This document shows, piece after piece, positions 61,000-64,000 of a DNA stretch of 64,000 bases (positions are counted from its first letter, which is position 1; every line of letters starts with the position of its first letter). The translations under genes and the position numbers were made by a program. Below the pieces are notes generated by a model, which had not been told where the DNA came from, did not search any database, and was given only the letters and a program-made list of their open reading frames with translations. Source of the stretch: Panagrolaimus kolymaensis (Eukaryota; Nematoda; Chromadorea; Rhabditida; Panagrolaimidae); assembly GCA_028622995.1 (NCBI GenBank), contig JAJQJQ010000039.1:1674001-1738000 (forward strand). Direction: 5' to 3'.

Positions 61000-62762
61000 T
61001 CAACAAAATTTCCAAAGTTTAATACCATAATCCACTGTAGCTTTTGAGCATTCTTCATCCGAGTCATTTTCATCAATTTTTGGAAAAGGAAATACTCTTT
61101 CACCATGCGATGTTGCTATCACAGCTTCCGTTGGATGTAAAGAAAGGCCAGCACATACTCGAGATTTCTCTGAAATCCTCACAGATGGTTCAGTAACTTC
61201 ATCGACAGCTGATTCTGTATTTAAATCAAAAACCAATATTTGATTGTTTGTTGAACCAGAGATTAAATATTTTCCACTTTTATCAATTTCAAAATAAATT
61301 CTTTGACTAGTATCCACCGGTCGATGAAAAGATGCTAAAGGTTTACATCCAAATCGAACATCCAAACTTTGAATGGTATTGCTTTTGTTACAACCATAAA
61401 AGAGGGTATTTCCATCAGGAGAATAACACAAATGAGTCACATTTTTCGAAGTTGCTTCAAAGAGAATATCAAGTTTGGAGGTTTGATCAGAATAAAATCC
61501 TATCGTTCCATTATAAGATCCAATGGCATAATTTCCGCTGTAAATTGGGTTCATTGCCATACAAGAAAGAATTGATCGTTGATTGATTATTCCATTTTTA
61601 TCTAAAAAGGCATAATGATTAATGAATGATGATCATGAAAATAGAAGGAATCAAACCATAAGTTTTGATCTTGTAAAGTTGTTTTGCAGGCTTTTGAAGA
61701 TCAAAAACATATACACTTGATCGAAATCCACCGTATAATCGAGTTCCATCGTTTGAAAAAGCAAGAGAATACACAGAATCACGTTCATCCTAAAAATTTA
61801 AAGTTAAAGTTGAAACATTAGGTGCATAGGTAATTTTCCACATGCAATGCCTTACCAAATCATTAATACAAATAGCTGTTGCTTTCTTTTCAAAATTGGC
61901 ATCAAAAATTTGGATTGGATGTCCATTACTTGATGATGCAAAAATATCCATTGTTGGATGCCATTGTTGGTCGTAAATTAGTCCGCCAAGGCAATTAGAT
62001 TGAACTTTGCTTTCATCCAGTTTTTCGTTAGCATATGGTAGTATTCGAATTCTCATATCAGCAGAATCAGTTAAAACAAAATTACCAGATGGAGACCTAA
62101 AAAATTTTTTTTATAATTAGAGCTTAAAAATAATGAACATACCATTTGACACTTCTCACATAATTATTATCAATTGTAAATCGATATCTATTATTTTGAT
62201 CTTTCAATGATTTAAAAGCTTCCACGCTTGTCTGTAAACAAATTGGATTTTGAAAGGAATATTCAGCTTTTCTTGATTTTTGAATTTGTTGAAGTTGCTC
62301 GATTGTAGCTTTCCATGGATTTACTAAGACTTTTGGTACTTTTACCATAGTTGGTTTGGCTTCAAAAGCATCAGATGGTCTTTTTCTTGATTGTTCAATA
62401 ACTTCGGATGATCGTTGAGAAGCAGTTGATTTCATCTAAAAATGTGAAATTATTACTACGAAGAACTCCTTTAAAATACACACCTGCTGTAACAAAAAAC
62501 TAAGGCCTTTGTGTACTTTTTGACTCGGTTGAGGCAATTCTATCGATTCTTCATTTGGCTGGGATACTGTAACCGCAGAAGATGTAACAATTATCGCTGC
62601 TGACTTTTCTTCCATAAATATCACTTCTTCATTGACAATTTGAATAACATCCGAAGTTCCAGATGTTTGAGCATCATTACCAGAAAATGCATCTTCTATC
62701 AGTTCTTCAGCAACCACTGCAGCAACTTCAGGTGTTCCAAGCACTTGAGCATCGTCTGACAT
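61000..62762 (-). CDS. WRAP53: WRAP53/TCAB1-like WD-repeat protein
   Basis: RNP chaperone that in other animals binds the CAB box of scaRNAs and telomerase RNA in Cajal bodies. The N-terminal ~170 residues are acidic and low-complexity. The beta-propeller follows with segments colinear with human WRAP53: YVRSVKWSPSGNFVLTDSAD, GGLIYDQQWHPTMDIFASSS then HPIQIFDA, VYSLAFSNDGTRLYGGFRSS, SILSCMAMNPIYSGNYAIGS with YNGTIGFYSD, VTHLCYSPDGNTLFYGC, QRIYFEIDKSGKYLISGSTN, CAGLSLHPTEAVIATSHGER and VFPFP, ending IKLWKFC. Six exons with consistent phases. The match over the whole propeller is strong. Stop at 61000 is followed by an AATAAA signal near 60982. Nematode telomerase RNA is poorly characterised, so the RNA partner here is open. 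Confidence 0.9.
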
Positions 62763-62764
62763 TC

Positions 62765-62773
62765 CTAAAAAAA
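62765..62773 (-). promoter_or_regulatory. Probable trans-splice acceptor of WRAP53
   Basis: TTTTTTTAG on the minus strand ends two bases before the WRAP53 ATG, in the 175-bp space after the metallo-beta-lactamase gene. Confidence 0.5.
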
Positions 62774-62937
62774 TAAGTAGGCATTAAAGAAATGAAACTT
62801 ATCAAACAAAAATTCAAAGAGAAAAATATCAAACAGAGTTCATACTGTTACAAAAGAAAGACACGAGAGATAAAAATATTTATGAATGTGATAATTGCAC
62901 CTTTATTGAGCCTTTTTTTAACAACAACATTAAAAAA

Positions 62938-64000
62938 TTAAAACAAATTTTTTGGATAAAAGCTTTTAATTTCTTCCTGATCTGATTCATTAATACCCGC
63001 AAGTGAACCCCATAAAATTCTTTGCATACCAGCAAGTCCAGAGGTTTTTTCTGTAATTCCAACAACTGGCCATACTTTGCCACCTGGGGCGGGGATTCGA
63101 AACATTGTAATAAAGTCATTAACTTTAACAGCTTCTTTTCCTTTTGAGGTGTCATAAAAATCTTGACCATTAGGACTACCATTTTTAATAAAAATATCAT
63201 CTTCCATATATGCTTTAGTTACGGTAAATGGAAGGATGGTGGAAAACGAATTTGTTCCAATCATAATAATCGCTGAGAAAATGGATTCAGGTGAAACGGG
63301 TGGAACAACATTTTCAAGGTCTACAGAACCATCAAAAACAAAAACCGAATCCTCTGGATCCTCGGATGAAGTAACAATGAAACATTCGATTAAATTTCCT
63401 TCTGCATTTTTGAGTTGATTAATTTGAGCATCTTTTTGAGGATATAAAAATGGAAAGCTTGAAGGTCGTTTGGTTACTTCAAAAGCTCGACCATGACCAG
63501 GAATGATTATATCAGCAATAAGTGAAAGAAAAGCCCGGCTAATATCTTGAAGGGTTGGATGTTTACTGTATGCTTTCCATCGATCTTCAACATCATCCAA
63601 AGCATCTTCAAACATATCACCCGCAATTGCAATAACTTTAGAATCAGGAAATCTAATAATTACAGAAATATCATAATTTGAATGACCTGGAGTTGAAACA
63701 ACAAAAATATTTTCTTCAGGTGAAAACTAAATTAATTTTTTTTTTTACATAATAGCAAAGTAATTAAGGAACAGGCAAACCCAAAATTTTTCATCTGGAA
63801 TTCTTGTAATAACGGTTTGAGGTTTAGGTTGGAAATAAGTGAGTCCACAGCAATGATCAAAATGGGAATGGGTTAGAATAGCAGTAACAATGCGAGTTAC
63901 TCCTCGTTCAGATAAAACTATAAAAACGAATGGATCAACATAGCGTTCTATAAAAATTCATGGCAAAAGTTTCCTCTTTACAAACCCTGATGTAACTCGG
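62938..64000 (-). CDS. Metallo-beta-lactamase-fold hydrolase (MBLAC1-like; partial, 5' end outside window)
   Basis: Zinc-dependent hydrolase fold. The HxHxDH metal motif is present in ILTHSHFDHCCG, the second histidine in STPGHSNYD, the bridging aspartate in IAGDMFE and the last histidine in IIPGHGRAFEV, so all four MBL metal sites are intact. These are arranged as in nematode and human MBLAC1-type proteins (such as SWIP-10), including the DDVEDRW segment after GDMFE. About 150 further residues follow the last metal ligand (FPFLYPQKDAQINQLKNAEG; PAPGGKVWPVVGITEKTSGL) and are longer than a simple MBL domain; their function is not recognised. Visible exons: a fragment at 63988-64000, about 63921-63782, and 63728-62938. 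Stop TAA at 62938, AATAAA signal near 62895. First visible gene of a tight three-gene cluster. Confidence 0.85.

Overview
This window is nuclear DNA from a nematode. It is roughly 70% A+T (judged by eye), genes have many short introns (often 45-70 bp) with GTAAGT-like donors and TTTTCAG/TTTTAG acceptors, several start codons sit a few bases behind a lone 3' splice site as expected for spliced-leader trans-splicing, and the gene content is nematode-like (DB-type Cys-rich secreted protein, innexin, SLO-2, F-box-like family). The two F-box-like paralogues and the LEA gene suggest a clade IV worm of the Panagrolaimus type; this placement is an inference. No virus, plasmid, rRNA or CRISPR is present.

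Layout. 1-4023 (minus): F-box/FBA gene followed by Nup133, 196 bp apart, a probable operon; Nup133 runs off the left edge. 6269-8409 (plus): proline-rich secreted DB-domain protein. 8881-9639 (minus): small membrane protein with two PPxY motifs. 11817-13807 (minus): GMEB-type SAND-domain transcription factor. 13808-26519: a 12.7-kb region without recognisable genes, full of A/T runs. 26520-31952 (plus): histone chaperone ASF1, then three small unrecognised membrane proteins. 32510-44867 (minus): the Slo2/Slack-type potassium channel, with three alternative first coding exons that all end in the same phase, a GH1 glycosidase gene nested antisense in one intron, and a 363-bp almost perfect hairpin element between two of the first exons. 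45993-52052 (minus): F-box-like protein, NSE3/MAGE, a coiled-coil protein with a C-terminal KASH-like tail, and a group 3 LEA protein. 54679-58168 (plus): an innexin with two alternative N-terminal halves spliced to one shared C-terminal half. 58609-59578 (minus): a broken second copy of the F-box-like gene. 60525-64000 (minus): metallo-beta-lactamase, WRAP53/TCAB1 and a small basic protein with 175- and 153-bp gaps, a second probable operon.

The genes do not form one pathway. Several act at the nucleus (Nup133, KASH protein, NSE3, ASF1, WRAP53, GMEB). The channel and the innexin both use alternative promoters to change their N-terminal part, which is the most interesting biology here together with the KASH-like tail and the hairpin element.
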